Below, piece by piece: positions 34,171-45,750 of a stretch of DNA of 64,000 bases. The position numbers and the translations under genes are program-made. The DNA lies in the NCBI RefSeq assembly GCF_012489685.1, contig NC_080041.1:19531802-19595801 (forward strand), written 5' to 3'. The notes beneath the pieces are model-generated. The model searched no databases. It worked only from the letters and a program-made list of their open reading frames with translations, and had not been told where the DNA came from. This DNA comes from Lotus japonicus (taxonomy: Eukaryota > Streptophyta > Magnoliopsida > Fabales > Fabaceae). Positions within the stretch are counted from its first letter, which is position 1, and every line of letters starts with the position of its first letter.

Positions 34171-36351
34171 AACAACACTCCCAAGAGTACTAGAGTACTC
34201 GGTGACTTTCAATCATCACCTTAGCTCACCTTAGTGGCTTTCCCCAATTCCAAAACTCTCCAAACCCACAACCAAAGTCGACTTTTCCCCGTCTTTCGCA
34301 ATTATTTTCCCCTTTAGTTCTCCTATGATTATTCGTTTAGTAAAAATGTTTCGAATTGAATTAGTCAAGTTATGAGTTTATTTCTCAAAGTCTAAGTCTC
34401 CCAAAGTCTCTAGTTTTCGAAATTCTATTCATTCTAGGTTTTCCGAAAACCAACCACCCAAAAGAAGTTTCCCGGGGAAAGTCTAAGTAAACCAACGAAT
34501 ACCAACAAATGGCTAAGTCTCAGACCCCGCATCTGAACTTGCCTAGGGTTGTTCATCCAACCCGAACTATCAAAGATCACCAGATCAATGAATCTCCACT
34601 CCGAAGTCGCGTCAAAACGCTCAATCCAACAAAAGCACAACATCACAGGTTATGGAAAAGCATCATAACATCAACTCATCATCATAAACAATATCAGATA
34701 AAGCATAAGTCGAATTTATCGACACCTATCATGCAATCATAGCTAAATATGTAAGTTGCCCTAACCTCGAGCTGATCCAGCTTCGAAATCACAAGCTCCT
34801 TCACTCAAGTGCTCTGAACCTTCCAAAGTTCCTTCAACTGAACCTCGGAGGAAAAACAAAGCAGAATCCACACAAAATCGATTAGTTCGATCGCAATACA
34901 ATACATAAACGATAGACAAAGCATTAAAGCTTCAGAATACGACATCTGGGTACGAAAAGACAAGTTTTCGAAAACGAAAAACTTCCCCCCTAAAGGAATA
35001 ACCCACGGCCTCAGAGGAAAAAGGGCTTCGGCTCTTTTTCTTCGATCAAATCTGTTTACAAGGTAGTTTTAGGGTAAAACTAAGGCAAAGAAACCGTCAG
35101 AACAATTTTCGGACAATCGGGTCGAAATACGGCTATCCAGGGGCATTTTGGTCCAAAATAAAGGCTCAAAACTTCAAAGTTATCAGTTCTGAAAACAAAT
35201 TTGACAGCATTGATCCTCATGACATCCGTGACAACAAATCCTAAAGGCACGAAGTCAGATTACAGCTTTTAGACAATAAAGTTTCGAAATGTGAGACAAA
35301 AAGAGTTTTGAATCAGTTTTTCAGATCCTTATCAACCGAATCACAATCAGCGTTTACTGACAGAGGTTTTAGGCTCTTGGGAACCTAGAGAACATAACCC
35401 AAGCAAGAAATCGAAGAAATCGGACAATTTTAGAAAAAGCTCAAAACTGTGAGCACATAAACGACTTCAGAAACGCAACAGAAACAGTAATCAGAGGTAG
35501 GAATCATGCTAGTTACCTCAATACCTAGAAGTAGGGACGAACTGCACGAAGATTGGTCAAGGTTTCGCGAAAATCTCTTCTCCCCCAAGCTCCCTCAAAC
35601 TCGCGGCCTCAAAGGTTGCAAATGGTGAGATTTTTGCTTTTTCGAGCTATTTATAGGCAGGTGAAATCGCGGGAAAATGAAAATTTCGCGATTCCGATTT
35701 TTGCAGCACGTTCACGGATGAATTCTAAGAGAGATTCTGGCGACAGAATTCCAGAACTCAAAACAAATCTCTGACATTTGGGAAAAACGATATCTAAAAT
35801 CCCAAAAGCGGTGTAAGTTAATATGTCCCGAAAAACTACTTTTTGCTGTGATGCTCAAACGACAAAACTTCCTTCTGAAGAAAGATTGGAAATGTCGAAA
35901 AAAATCTGGCAACGCAGACCGAAACTTCGTTAGAAGTCCCGAATAGAAAAAGTCTTCATCCATCGCTCGAATCTAGGGTTTCGAAGCAAAGAAATTAGCG
36001 TCGTCGGACTTCCGAAAAGTAAATACTATCGTGCGTACAGTCCAGGGTTCCGAAATGAAACGCTGGTCGAAGGAAAAATAAAGAGAATCTTTAAATTTTC
36101 CAAGGATTCGAAATATCGCCTAAACATTGCTTTAAAAGCGAAATTAGCCTATTCTGGACACGCTCGCCATAAGGCAGGTGTGCAGACAACTCGCACTAAT
36201 TCCTACAGTGACTACGCAACATTCCTCAAGCAATTCCTGAACTTTCTTCTTCATTAATCTCTCTCAAACAGCAAACTCCTGTCACGCTTACCCTGATTCT
36301 ACGCGTGAGTCGGAAATTAACTTGTTCTGAAAATCCAGGTCTTACAGGCTA

Positions 36352-37032
36352 GCCTAGTGACCAATGTATAAAAATTAATAGAAACGAAAAAGAGTGATTA
36401 TATAATAATAAATTTATTATCATAAATTGTTTCCATGTGATTTTGTTGTTCAATAAATTTTTTTTCTGTCAAAAAAATTTATTTTTGCTTAGATGTACAT
36501 TTGTATCTTCCCACTTTTTCTGTGAACAGAAAAAAAAAATAAACAACAAACTACAAGGCTATCACAATTCTAGACAGAAATGAAAATGCTTCAATGCTCT
36601 TAACAGGATCATCAAGCTCTGTATAATCACTTTGCAAATGGCACCCTCATCCCGACAAGGAAGTTAGTAGACTCGACGGGCAGAACCCTATCACTTTTCA
36701 TTCATCAAACCATGATAATCTATTGAGTCACTTACAAGTATCACACTCAAGATACATATGTAAAGGAAACTTGAGTTTAACATTAAATACATGAGCATAT
36801 ACTTCAAGGTCCAAATGACCAAATTATGAATCAATTGCCACATTTGTCTCAAGGTCCTCCAATTTGAAGTATAGATACAATATTATAGTTCTGAAATTTT
36901 TAAAAATTTTAAATATTAAATTTTTTTATAAATATAATAATTTTTTACTGACATTTTAAATAAAAGTATTAATTACAATATTAACTATAAGTATAAATTG
37001 AGGAAAAATTTAAAATATTGAAATAAACTAAG
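36352..37032. other. Intergenic, AT-rich
   Basis: No feature recognised. Confidence 0.5.
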
Positions 37033-37034
37033 TA

Positions 37035-37363
37035 CTCCATCCGTTCCAGAAAGTTTGTAGTTTAAGGTTGTGGCACAAAGACTAAGAAAGTAATTATTGA
37101 TAGTATAATTTGACTAGATTGCCCTTATTTAATTTTACTAGTATGATGTGCAACTATTAAATTATACTTAGATAGAAAAGAATGTAATTAATAGAGAAGA
37201 GTTGTGGTTGGTTAATATGAAAGGTGATAAGTGAGAGAAAATGTATTAAATGAGGGTATAGGTGGAAAAAATTAGCAAAAAATGCATTGGTTTTCTAAAA
37301 CAACAAACATTTTGGGATATTGAAAGATGGTCCAAAACAACAAACTTTCTGGAACGGAGGGAG
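37035..37363. mobile_element. Stowaway MITE
   Basis: 329 bp with TIRs CTCCATCCGTTCCAGAAAGT / CTCCCTCCGTTCCAGAAAGT and TA targets (37033-37034, 37364-37365). Confidence 0.93.
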
Positions 37364-37365
37364 TA

Positions 37366-37909
37366 ATATTTTTATATATGAAAATATTAATAATTAAAAT
37401 TAATAAATAATAAAATATTAATTAATTAATTATTGACACAGAAATTGTTTTACATTTTAAATATGATGCTGTAAGGTATTGTTTTTGGTTTTTCTATAAG
37501 GTATTTACTTGTAATAATTAAAAATAATGTATAAGTCTGTTATTTAAAAAGTGGTTGTGGTGGTGGATCGTGATATGTCGAGTAGAAGTGGTGGTGATGG
37601 TGGATCGTGATCTGTCGAGGAGAAATGATGGTGATGACTCGAGGAATAGTGAAACCACCACTCGCGATTTCATGTCCCTAGCGTATGTGATCTAGGAGCG
37701 TCATAATGGCCTCAATTTTTAGAACACTAGAGCTACCATTGACAGTATTGATTTGCGAGTAGTACAGATGGCCTTCTCGGTGTTTTCGTGGCTTGATGCT
37801 CTTGTTCCAGCCAAGGTCCACAACCAGGTTTGGAGTTCTCCTAAATGGGTGTGGTAAAGCTCAACTGTATTGTGACTTTGGGTTTGTCTGGCCTAGTAGC
37901 AGAGGCAGT
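37366..37909. other. Intergenic with GGT/GAT repeats
   Basis: AT-rich at first, then a repeated 'gtggtggatcgtgatatgtcgag' phrase (37558-37622). No gene. Confidence 0.45.
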
Positions 37910-38302
37910 GATGGTTTGTGACCATGCAAGTGATTTTATGGCTACATGTACAATTTTGATCTCTTTCGCGGGTTCTCTTGCTTTTGCGTAGCTTTGTGCC
38001 TTCGTTGTGCAATTTCATAGGCAAAGGACTTAGGTTTCTTGGATTTATTTTTGAACATGATAGGCAAAAGACTTTTAAGAGCTCCTAACTGCTCTTATTT
38101 TGGGGGAGTGGTGGTTTGTGACCATGCAAGTGTTTTTATGGCTACATGTACTATTATTTTGATCTCTTTCGCGGGTTCCCCTGCTTTTGCGTAGCTTTGT
38201 TCTTTCGTTGAGCTATTTCATAGGCAAAGGACTTAGGTTTCTGGATTTATTTTTGAACATGATAGGCAAAGGACTTTTAAAAGCTCATAATTGCTCTTAT
38301 TT
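37910..38302. repeat. Tandem duplication, about 200-bp unit
   Basis: Unit 1 (37910-38101) and unit 2 (38110-38302) share long identical stretches such as 'gatctctttcgcgggttc' and 'tttttgaacatgataggcaa'. The CACTA terminus follows immediately after unit 2. Confidence 0.88.
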
Positions 38303-38323
38303 CACTACCAGAAAACAGTCATT

Positions 38324-38670
38324 TAGCGACAGACCAAAATCGGTCGCTAAATGGGCTAAATCGATCGCTAAAATTGTTAGCGACCGAATTTTGTTCGTTG
38401 TTATTACCTAAGTCGCTAAAGTTAGCGACCGATTTGTAGCAACTGTTTTAGCGACTGACTTAGCGACGAAAATTAGCGACGGAAATTAGCGACAGAATTT
38501 AGCGACTGATTTAGCGAGGACAATTAGCAATTGATTTAGCGACGGAATTTAGCGAACGATTTAGCGATAGAAATTAGCGACCGTTTGTGACGGTTTCACC
38601 TATAATATAGCGACAGATTTAGCAACAGATTTAGAAAGTTAGTGATGAGTTCAGTGACGGAAATAGATAT
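38324..38670. repeat. CACTA subterminal TTAGCGAC repeats
   Basis: Roughly fifteen copies of TTAGCGAC or its complement GTCGCTAA in both orientations; in CACTA elements such arrays bind the element's own protein. Confidence 0.88.
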
Positions 38671-38914
38671 AAAATTAACAATAATAATCAGTTTTGCGAC
38701 GGATTTTTTTAGTGTTAAAAATATGAATATAACCATAATAAGCACTGAATCATCACAAAACACACAATTTTAACATATCCACCAAAATTCATCACTAAAT
38801 CATCACAAAAAGTATACCATGAACTACTTAAACTAGTCTAGTAGTTTCAAAATAGTCTATTACATTAAACATAGTCTATTACATTAAATATAGAAAAAAA
38901 GCTTGACAAAGTTT

Positions 38915-39850
38915 TCATGAAGAACCACCAAGATTCTCCTCATTCTCTGACTCCTCTTGATTTGGGGTTGGTATTGGTGGTTGTTGCATCTTTTCTTCCA
39001 TCATTTGTATTACTATTCTTTGAGTCTCCTCCAATAATGTGTTTCTCAATTGATCAAATTCTGATCTTCTTACCCATTCAGATGATGAAGAACATGAGTC
39101 ATGATACTGTTTATTGATAACAGTAGACTCCAATCCCAACCCATATATTCTACCTTTTTTTACACCAACCACTTCACGCCACACATCTAGCTCATTGGGC
39201 GGAGGAAGATTTTGCTCAGATGCTCTTTGCGTCTTATCTTCCATTTCACGCACAAATGTACCGTGTTAGCAAGAATTAGTTACAATAAAATCAACTATGT
39301 ATTCTCTTTTACAATACCTAACCTATATTTACCATAATTTCAGGCACAACCTTGTATGAGCAACAAAGACAAAAACACTAAAAGATGTCACAAGGGCCCA
39401 ACCAATCCATAAATATTTGTCCCATAGACTAGTCCAATACAATTCATGTATACTAAATTAAAGAAGAGTTTAGCATATCATACATCTACATGCTCTGATT
39501 TCTTATCCACAAATGTACCATCCTTGCGTTGATGTGTATAGCGAAACAACTCTAGTGGAGAAGGGTTGAATCCATTTCTCTTCATCTAAAACAAGTACCA
39601 AAAAATTAGGACAATATCATTTATATCTAAATTAAGAGAATACACTACAAGAGAAAAAATTTAACCAAATTGTCTCTATGTTGAGACGTTGTGATAGAGT
39701 CACCAATGTGAAGGGTCCCTCCAAATCCTTCACGATCAGATGCCTGATTTGCCTTTGCTTTGACACTTTTCTCCTTGAACTTCTCAGTTTGCCAATGCTC
39801 ACATAGCCCATCTCATACATGATCTCCAAGCCACCTTGGCTTTTTCTCAA
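38915..39850 (-). pseudogene. Ptta/En/Spm-type transposon protein remnants
   Basis: Three blocks in transcription order, on the minus strand. Around 39850-39660 is a piece reading CEHWQTEKFKEKSVKAKANQ in a broken frame. At 39585-39480 is NGFNPSPLELFRYTHQRKDG followed by TFVDKKSE. At 39253-38915 is a 112-codon piece with ELDVWREVVGVKKGRIYGLG and an acidic tail. All are characteristic of the plant En/Spm transposon-associated family. They may be exons, but stops and frame changes show decay. Confidence 0.7.
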
Positions 39851-39970
39851 ATCTATGAGCCTTACTCAAACTATCTTTCATCAGTATTTGACCTCGAAAT
39901 TCAAAGTTATTTCTAGCCCATATAACATCAGGTGAACAAACATAGTACTTTTGGTACTAACCTCAACGTC

Positions 39971-40636
39971 GAGCGTTGGCTCATGATTTCTCTTTTGTTA
40001 GTTAGTCTTTTGTTAAGAGAAGTGACAAGTGCACTGCTAATTTTATGGTTAAAATCACCTTATCTTCACTAAATTGTACTTAGTTGGAGGAGGGCCATAT
40101 TAATTTGGCTCTTGCCTTTGTCTTCTGATTCTTTGTATTGATTTGTTTCTTAATATATTAAAATGTTTTATCCAAATAATGAAATACTACAAAAATTCAA
40201 ACTCTTTGAACATATATATAAATTTATTCTATATCAATAATCAATTCTACAAATTATATAAGTTATTAGCGTAATTATTTTCCTCCTGTAACAAAAAAAA
40301 AATAGTTATTAACGTAATTGAATTTTTATTTTATTTTTCCACCCAATAGGTGAGAGATTGTCTTTTTATTCGACGTGATTTTAGTCATGTGATTATACTT
40401 TAATTTATTCATGTACATCCTTCATTTTTTAAAGAGGAAATAAGTATTAATGATAGGGCATGCACATTGATTTTACTAACAAAGTAAAAATGCAAATAAG
40501 TTTTTCTCATTTTCTTTTAATTACAGGAGTGCATTGTATTTGTGTCAGGGCATGTTGCCACTTAAGGGTATTGTAGGGTTGGATGGGCATGGGCACTTGT
40601 TGGGACGTGTGAAAGAAAGTGACGCAATTTGCATCT
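39971..40636. other. Intergenic, AT-rich
   Basis: No gene recognised. The stretch 40080-40180 (ttggctcttgcctttgtctt) might be an old LINE tail but lacks a poly-A tract or target copy. Confidence 0.4.
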
Positions 40637-40645
40637 AAAAATTAA

Positions 40646-41868
40646 GAGTAAAATACACTCACTCCCCTCAAGGTTTGCAAGAATGACACTCCACCCCATT
40701 GTTTTTTAAAATCTACACTCCACCCCATTTTTTATAAAGGCAAAATTTAGTGACGAAAACAAATTCGTCACTAATAAAAAATAATTACTAATTAGTTAAA
40801 ATTTATATAAATTAAATGCATATACACTATCATACATCAATTTATGAAAATAATTTTACTGAATTACATTTAAAAAAACCATCCACTCTGCCTGTTAAGT
40901 CCACGTCTCATCTATCTCCAAATCGTATTTCTCACCACAAACGGTCACCACCAAACCTTTGCTCCCTTTAACACGACGACCACCATCCCAGAATGTGAAA
41001 CCCCATGGCACCACCATGCCTCAAAGTTTTGTTGTGACCTGAACCCCAGAACGTGAATCGCACATCCCCAAAGCCACTTGTTCAACTACTTGTTGTGAAC
41101 TTCACCCCTTTAAGTTGTGAGCGAACACTTTGTTGGTTTAAGATGTTGTTGAATTTTGTTAAAAACGGTGCTCCACCGCATCGTTGGGTTCTAATAACCT
41201 CTGATCCACTTCATATTTCTTAATTTTGTTTCTCTATTTTCTTCACCACCCATTTGTGTTGCTTTTTGGAACGGGAGGCAGTAGTGGGGAATTTTCCGCA
41301 ATGGGCGAAAGCCTGACGGAACAATGCCGCGTGGAGGTAGAGGGCCTACGGGTCGTGAACTTCTTTTCCAGGAGAAGAAGCAATGACGGTATCCGGGGAA
41401 TAAGCATCGGCTAACTCTGTGCCAGCAGCCGCGGTAAGACAGAGGATGCAAGCGTTATCCGGATACAATCCAATTTTAAAAATTGGAGGTATAAATAGAT
41501 TATTTTGATTAAAATTGAATTATTACCAAATATGAAAACACAAGCATGTTTCACTATGTTCGAGATATGGTTTGTCAACCGGTCATGTGTGCTATTGCAG
41601 AATTTGCATTGTGAATTTACGGAGGAAGAACGCGATTGAGAGAATGAGGAGGACTGTGATGTTTTCATTTTTATATTTATTGGATTATATTGAAAATATT
41701 TTTTGAAATTATTGATTCACAATTTAAATAATAACTAATTATTAATGAAGAATATTTTTCGTCACTAAATTTGCCTCTATATAAAATGGGGTGGGGTGTA
41801 GATTTTAGATAAGAATGAGGCGGAGTGTTATTCTAACAAAACTTGAGGGGGGTGAGTGTACTTTACTC
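40646..41868. mobile_element. MULE-like element carrying plastid DNA
   Basis: 1,223 bp with long inverted repeats of about 118 bp (GAGTAAAATACACTCAC at the left, GAGTAAAGTACACTCAC at the right on the complement) and a 9-bp target duplication with one mismatch (AAAAATTAA 40637-40645, AAAAATCAA 41869-41877). Long TIRs and 9-bp targets are Mutator hallmarks. It has no transposase; the interior holds a plastid 16S rRNA piece and other unidentified sequence, like a Pack-MULE. Confidence 0.75.
41271..41463 (+). pseudogene. Plastid 16S rRNA gene fragment (nuclear copy)
   Basis: About 193 bp recognisable as the 5'-middle part of bacterial/plastid small-subunit rRNA: ACGGGAGGCAG, GGGGAATTTTCCGCAATGGG, TGCCGCGTGGAGGTAGA, and the universal GTGCCAGCAGCCGCGGTAA (position 530 loop). 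The GAACTTCTTTTCC and GAATAAGCATCGGCTAAC stretches fit the chloroplast form. Several bases differ from the plastid sequence I recall, mostly C/T and G/A changes, and it starts and stops abruptly inside the MULE-like element. It is a non-functional nuclear copy. Confidence 0.92.
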
Positions 41869-41877
41869 AAAAATCAA

Positions 41878-42248
41878 TAATCTAAAAAAAATAGAAACGA
41901 AAAAGGAAAAACAACTTGGATTAATAAATAATTAAATGAATAAACAAATAAGTATTTTGATTCTGGCATAACTTCCCACCAAACAGTTTCCATTAATGGA
42001 AAGATTCCCTGTATATGGAGTAAAAGTCAACAGAAAATGTAAATGGGGTTTGGTTTCAGCCTTCTGGTCAAGTGTGTCCGTATATGCTCGTGCTCGAGCG
42101 TGCAAATCCAGCAAAGAAGGATTCATAATTCCATATACAATACTAATATTAAGTAGATACTCATTTGGGATGAGAACTCAATTAGTAGAGTGAGTTTTTT
42201 TATGGTTAATAAAAGAGGCTTTATTTTTTTTTAACAACTAAAAAGGCT
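41878..42248. other. Intergenic
   Basis: No feature recognised. Confidence 0.45.
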
Positions 42249-43903
42249 TTATTGAAAAAACTCATTTTTTTGTAAATCATTTGAAACATGTTCTCGTCGG
42301 AACTCGGAGCTCCGGCGAGTGATGAAATGAAACGCTGACTGGTTTAAAGACGCTTATGTGGATTTAAGAAAATTAAATAACACATCAGAAATTTAATTTA
42401 ATTAAAATAAATAAAAACAATTAAAAAAACCTTATGGATGATTAATCAACCCTTAAAAATATAAATTACATGAACACACTTCTTCATCAGTTCTTCATAC
42501 ATTTCAAGAGACTTTCATATGTTTTTTTTTAACAACAACAATTTTCAGAATATAGAAGGTGAGGTCCAACAAACTCAATCAAATATGCAACACAAAACCC
42601 ATAACCAGAAAACTCAACCTCCCAATCTCACCACTACCGTCGCTTAACCTCCACAATAGCCACAACACCACCACCTCAATCTCCACGAATCTAGAACGAA
42701 CCAACCCCAAACCCTGAACACAACAACATAAACCCAGAACACCAACCCCAAACCCCAACAACCTCAAACCCACCCCCAACCTCAACAGAAATCCCCAAAC
42801 CCAAACCCACCGGGGCTTCATCAGTCACCGGAGCAAACAAACCCACCCCCATCCTCAACAGAAACCCCACCCTAACCCAAACCCACGACTCCCCAACCCC
42901 ACCCCCAACCCAAACCCAAACCTCCCAATCCCCACCCCCACCACCAACCTCAACCCCAACCCCTATTTAACACCAGAAAGGGGAGAAGAAAGAAAGAAAC
43001 AACACAAATTCCATGGAGATTGCATGAAGAACTTAGAGGATGCAGAAATTAAAACCCAGATTGCCTACATCGGGGCCTCCGCTCCCAGATCGTGCCGGCC
43101 ATGGTGGTTTAATCGATATGCCGGCCAAGGAAAGGCTCTTGTTTTCTCTGATTTGACTTCGGATCCGAAGAGAGGGGGTGAAGATCTTCAAGAAATGACC
43201 CTCCTTTTTCAGAAAAAAGCTCCCCATAGTTGTTGTCAGAAATATCATCCGGCGTCGGAGCCCGACGGAGTGCGAAGGAGATGTCTCCATTCTTCATCTC
43301 CTTTCGCCTAGGAACTCATATTTCCAACCCAAAAAATGCTTTTGAGGAACTGAGGAGGCCAAACGTGGAAGCTTTATGGACCTTCCCACAGAGGAAAGTG
43401 GAGGGGATGGCCTCGGCCATGGTGGTTCAGATAGAGGAAAGGCAAGGTGGTGATTGCTTTGTTCATCTCCTTTCGGGTGGGCTGGGTTTAGGGTTGGTGT
43501 TTGTGTTTGTGTCGGTGGGGTTAAGGTTAAGGGTGGCGGTGGGGAGTTAGTCGGTATGGTGGGTGAGGGGGAAGATGAGAAGATGGAGAAAATTTGTTTG
43601 AGAAAAGAATTGATGAAAGATGGTAGAAGATGATGATGATGATGATGACGGTAGAAAGTTGTTTTTCTGAAAAGATTGTTGTGATTTTTAGTTTTTACTT
43701 AATAATTTAATTTTAATTAATTAATTTGGAGTAATTTGAGTTTTTAATTTAATTTAATTTTCTGATGTGTAATTTATTTTTAAAATCCACGTAAGCATCT
43801 TTAAACCAGTCAACATGCCATTTTATCACTCGTCGGAGCCCCGGGCTCCGACGAGGACCTGCTCCAAATGATTTACACAGAAGAAGAGTTTTTTTCAATA
43901 ATT
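42249..43903. mobile_element. Long-TIR element (MULE-like)
   Basis: The ends are inverted repeats of more than 100 bp. Both arms contain GTAAATCATTTG, a CTCGTCGGA..CTCCG(A/G)CGAG palindrome, GACTGGTTTAAAGA(C/T)GCTTA and ACACATCAGAAA (left 42249-42395, right about 43765-43903). The interior has a very C-rich stretch at 42590-42965 and a 95-codon frame at 43024-43311 that I do not recognise. No target duplication was identified, so limits are approximate. Confidence 0.65.
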
Positions 43904-44011
43904 TTTCCGGGAGGAACCTAGTTCAGACAGCAGATAGAGACAAAGACTAATTTGAGAATTAACTCTAAGAAAAATGTTAATTAATGTTAGTACAAATATT
44001 CTAATAAGTCA

Positions 44012-45750
44012 AATATTCTTGGTGAGGATGGCAACCTTGTCACCGATTTTGATGTCCTTAAGGGCATGATCTTCGAGTTCTACAGAAAGAGTTATCTAGA
44101 GGATGGTGTTGGTGCTTCCCTGACGAGTCAGTCATCCTTTCCTGTGCTCTCGCAGGTTTCCCTAGAGCTCTTGCAAGATGAGTTGGATAGCCTGGAAATT
44201 AAGGATGCGGTTTTCAGCATGGGTCCCCTCAAAGCACCGGGTCGTAATGGGTTCCAGGCCATTTTCTTTCACTCCCAATGGCACCATGTTGGTGAGTCTA
44301 CTGTAAACTTTGTTTTGAATTGTTTTTCTGACCCTTCGATGATTAAGCAGGTAAATGAGACCTTAATAGTACTCATTCCCAAGGTGGAGAGCCCAGAAAG
44401 AATTACCCAGTTCCGCCCCATTTCTTTGTGTAATGTGATCTACAAGACAGTAACAAAGGTGATCACTAATAGGCTGCGGGGTGTCATGAGCGACTTGGTC
44501 TCCCCGAATCAGTGTAGCTTTGTTCCTGGTAGACACAGTTTAGACAATATTGTTATTGCTCAGGAGGTCTTTCATTCCATGCGGAACCTGAAGCGAGCAA
44601 AGGGATGGTTGGCCATCAAAGTTGACTTGGAAAAGTCTTATGATCGTTTGAGATGGTCTTTTCTTCTTGAGACCTTGCAGCTTATTGGTTTGGGGGAGCA
44701 CATGTGCACTCTTATTATGCAATGTGTTTCTTCGTGCAGCTTCCAGGTCTGTTTTAATGGGGATAGAACTGATTCATTTACTCCTCAAAGAGGCCTCCGC
44801 CAGGGATACCCTCTATCCCCGTACTTATTTGTTCTGTGCATGGAACGTTTGGCCCATCTTATTAATGATGCAGTTAGGAGTGGAGACTGGACTCCCATCA
44901 AGATTTCTCGTAATGGGCCTCCTCTATCTCACTCATTCTTCGCTGATGATCTTCTCTTGTTCAGGGAGACCTCTTTGGATCAAATGGAGGTTATTGTGAG
45001 CTGCTTGGAATCCTTTTGCTCAGCTTCTGGGATGAAAGTCAGTGTAGCCAAGACTAAAATGATGGTTTCCACAAATGTGGGAGCCACAGTTGCCAATCAA
45101 CTTTGCTCTATAGCTGAGATCTCTCTCACTAGTGACTTGGGGCGCTATTTGGGTGTGCCTTTGGCTCACCAACGTCTGCGAACTAGTTCCTATCAATATA
45201 TCCTTGATCGTACTCAAAATAGATTGGCATCTTGGCGCACTAATGTGTTGAATTTTGCCGGGAAAGCGACTCTCACCAAGTCTTTTATTGCTGCGCTTCC
45301 GACGTACTGCATGCAAACCAATCTTCTCCCCAAAGAGGTGTGCTATAAACTTGAAAAGATCCAGAGGGATTTTGTTTGGGGCTCAGTGGAGGGTAATAGG
45401 GTAGCTCATCCATTAGCTTGGTCAAAGATATGTCGCCCTCGTGAGGAAGGTGGTCTGGGCATCCGTCAGTTGCAAGCATTTAACCGGTCCCTTGTAATAA
45501 AGCTTGGCTGGGGTCTTGTCTCCAACCCTGATGCCTTGTGGGAAAGGGTGCTCCGTGACAAGTATGCCTGTGGTAGTAACCAGATCCCTGTGGTGCAGAA
45601 GCGGAACTCGGAATCCCATGTCTGGCGCTCGATAAGGCAAACCTAGGATGATCTTAACCAGAAGCTCAGGTGGCGCGTAGGAGATGGCTCCCAGATTTCT
45701 TTCTGGAGGGATCGCTGGGTTCATTCAGGAGTGATCCTGCAGGACGTCGC
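44012..45750 (+). pseudogene. LINE reverse transcriptase segment
   Basis: Open from the truncation near 44012 (GEDGNLVTDFDVLKG) to a TAG at 45644-45646. Coding character continues beyond it in the same frame (KLRWRVGDGS, FWRDRW) up to the LTR element at 45751, so the TAG is a nonsense mutation. Reverse transcriptase motifs counted from the Met at 44066: GPLKAPGRNGFQ near 53, RPISLCNVIYK near 117, FVPGRHSLDNI near 152, RGLRQGYPLSPYLF near 240 and the catalytic FADDLLLF with D294 and D295. The LGRYLGVPL segment follows, as in other plant L1 proteins. No functional product is expected. Confidence 0.88.

Larger units (their letters stand above)
32659..36346. mobile_element. Large solo LTR (Ty3-type start)
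   Basis: 3,688 bp starting TGTAACACCCCG and ending GGTCTTACA, flanked by a perfect 5-bp target duplication GGCTA (32654-32658, 36347-36351). No gag, pol, primer-binding site or second LTR is seen, so it is best explained as a solo LTR left by recombination between two LTRs. The TGTAACACCCCG start is common in plant Ty3 elements with long LTRs. Confidence 0.82.
38303..39970 (-). mobile_element. Decayed CACTA (En/Spm) element
   Basis: Begins CACTACCAGAAAACAG, a canonical plant CACTA terminus, followed by dense TTAGCGAC subterminal repeats. On the minus strand it carries pieces of the plant transposase-associated ORF (Ptta/En/Spm family). The opposite end was not located, so the right limit is approximate. 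Confidence 0.75.

Noticed and set aside
34000..34224. 74-codon frame rich in Thr and Gln
   Set aside because: It is the minisatellite 'agtgtcggtcaatacaacac' read in one frame.
40035..40180. Possible LINE 3' tail
   Set aside because: No poly-A tract, coding remnant or target duplication.
41271..41463. Functional rRNA gene
   Set aside because: Only about 193 of roughly 1,490 bases, with substitutions, inside a transposon.
43024..43311. 95-codon frame as a host gene
   Set aside because: Lies within a long-TIR element, no recognised domain, and the opposite strand is equally open. Kept only as part of the element.
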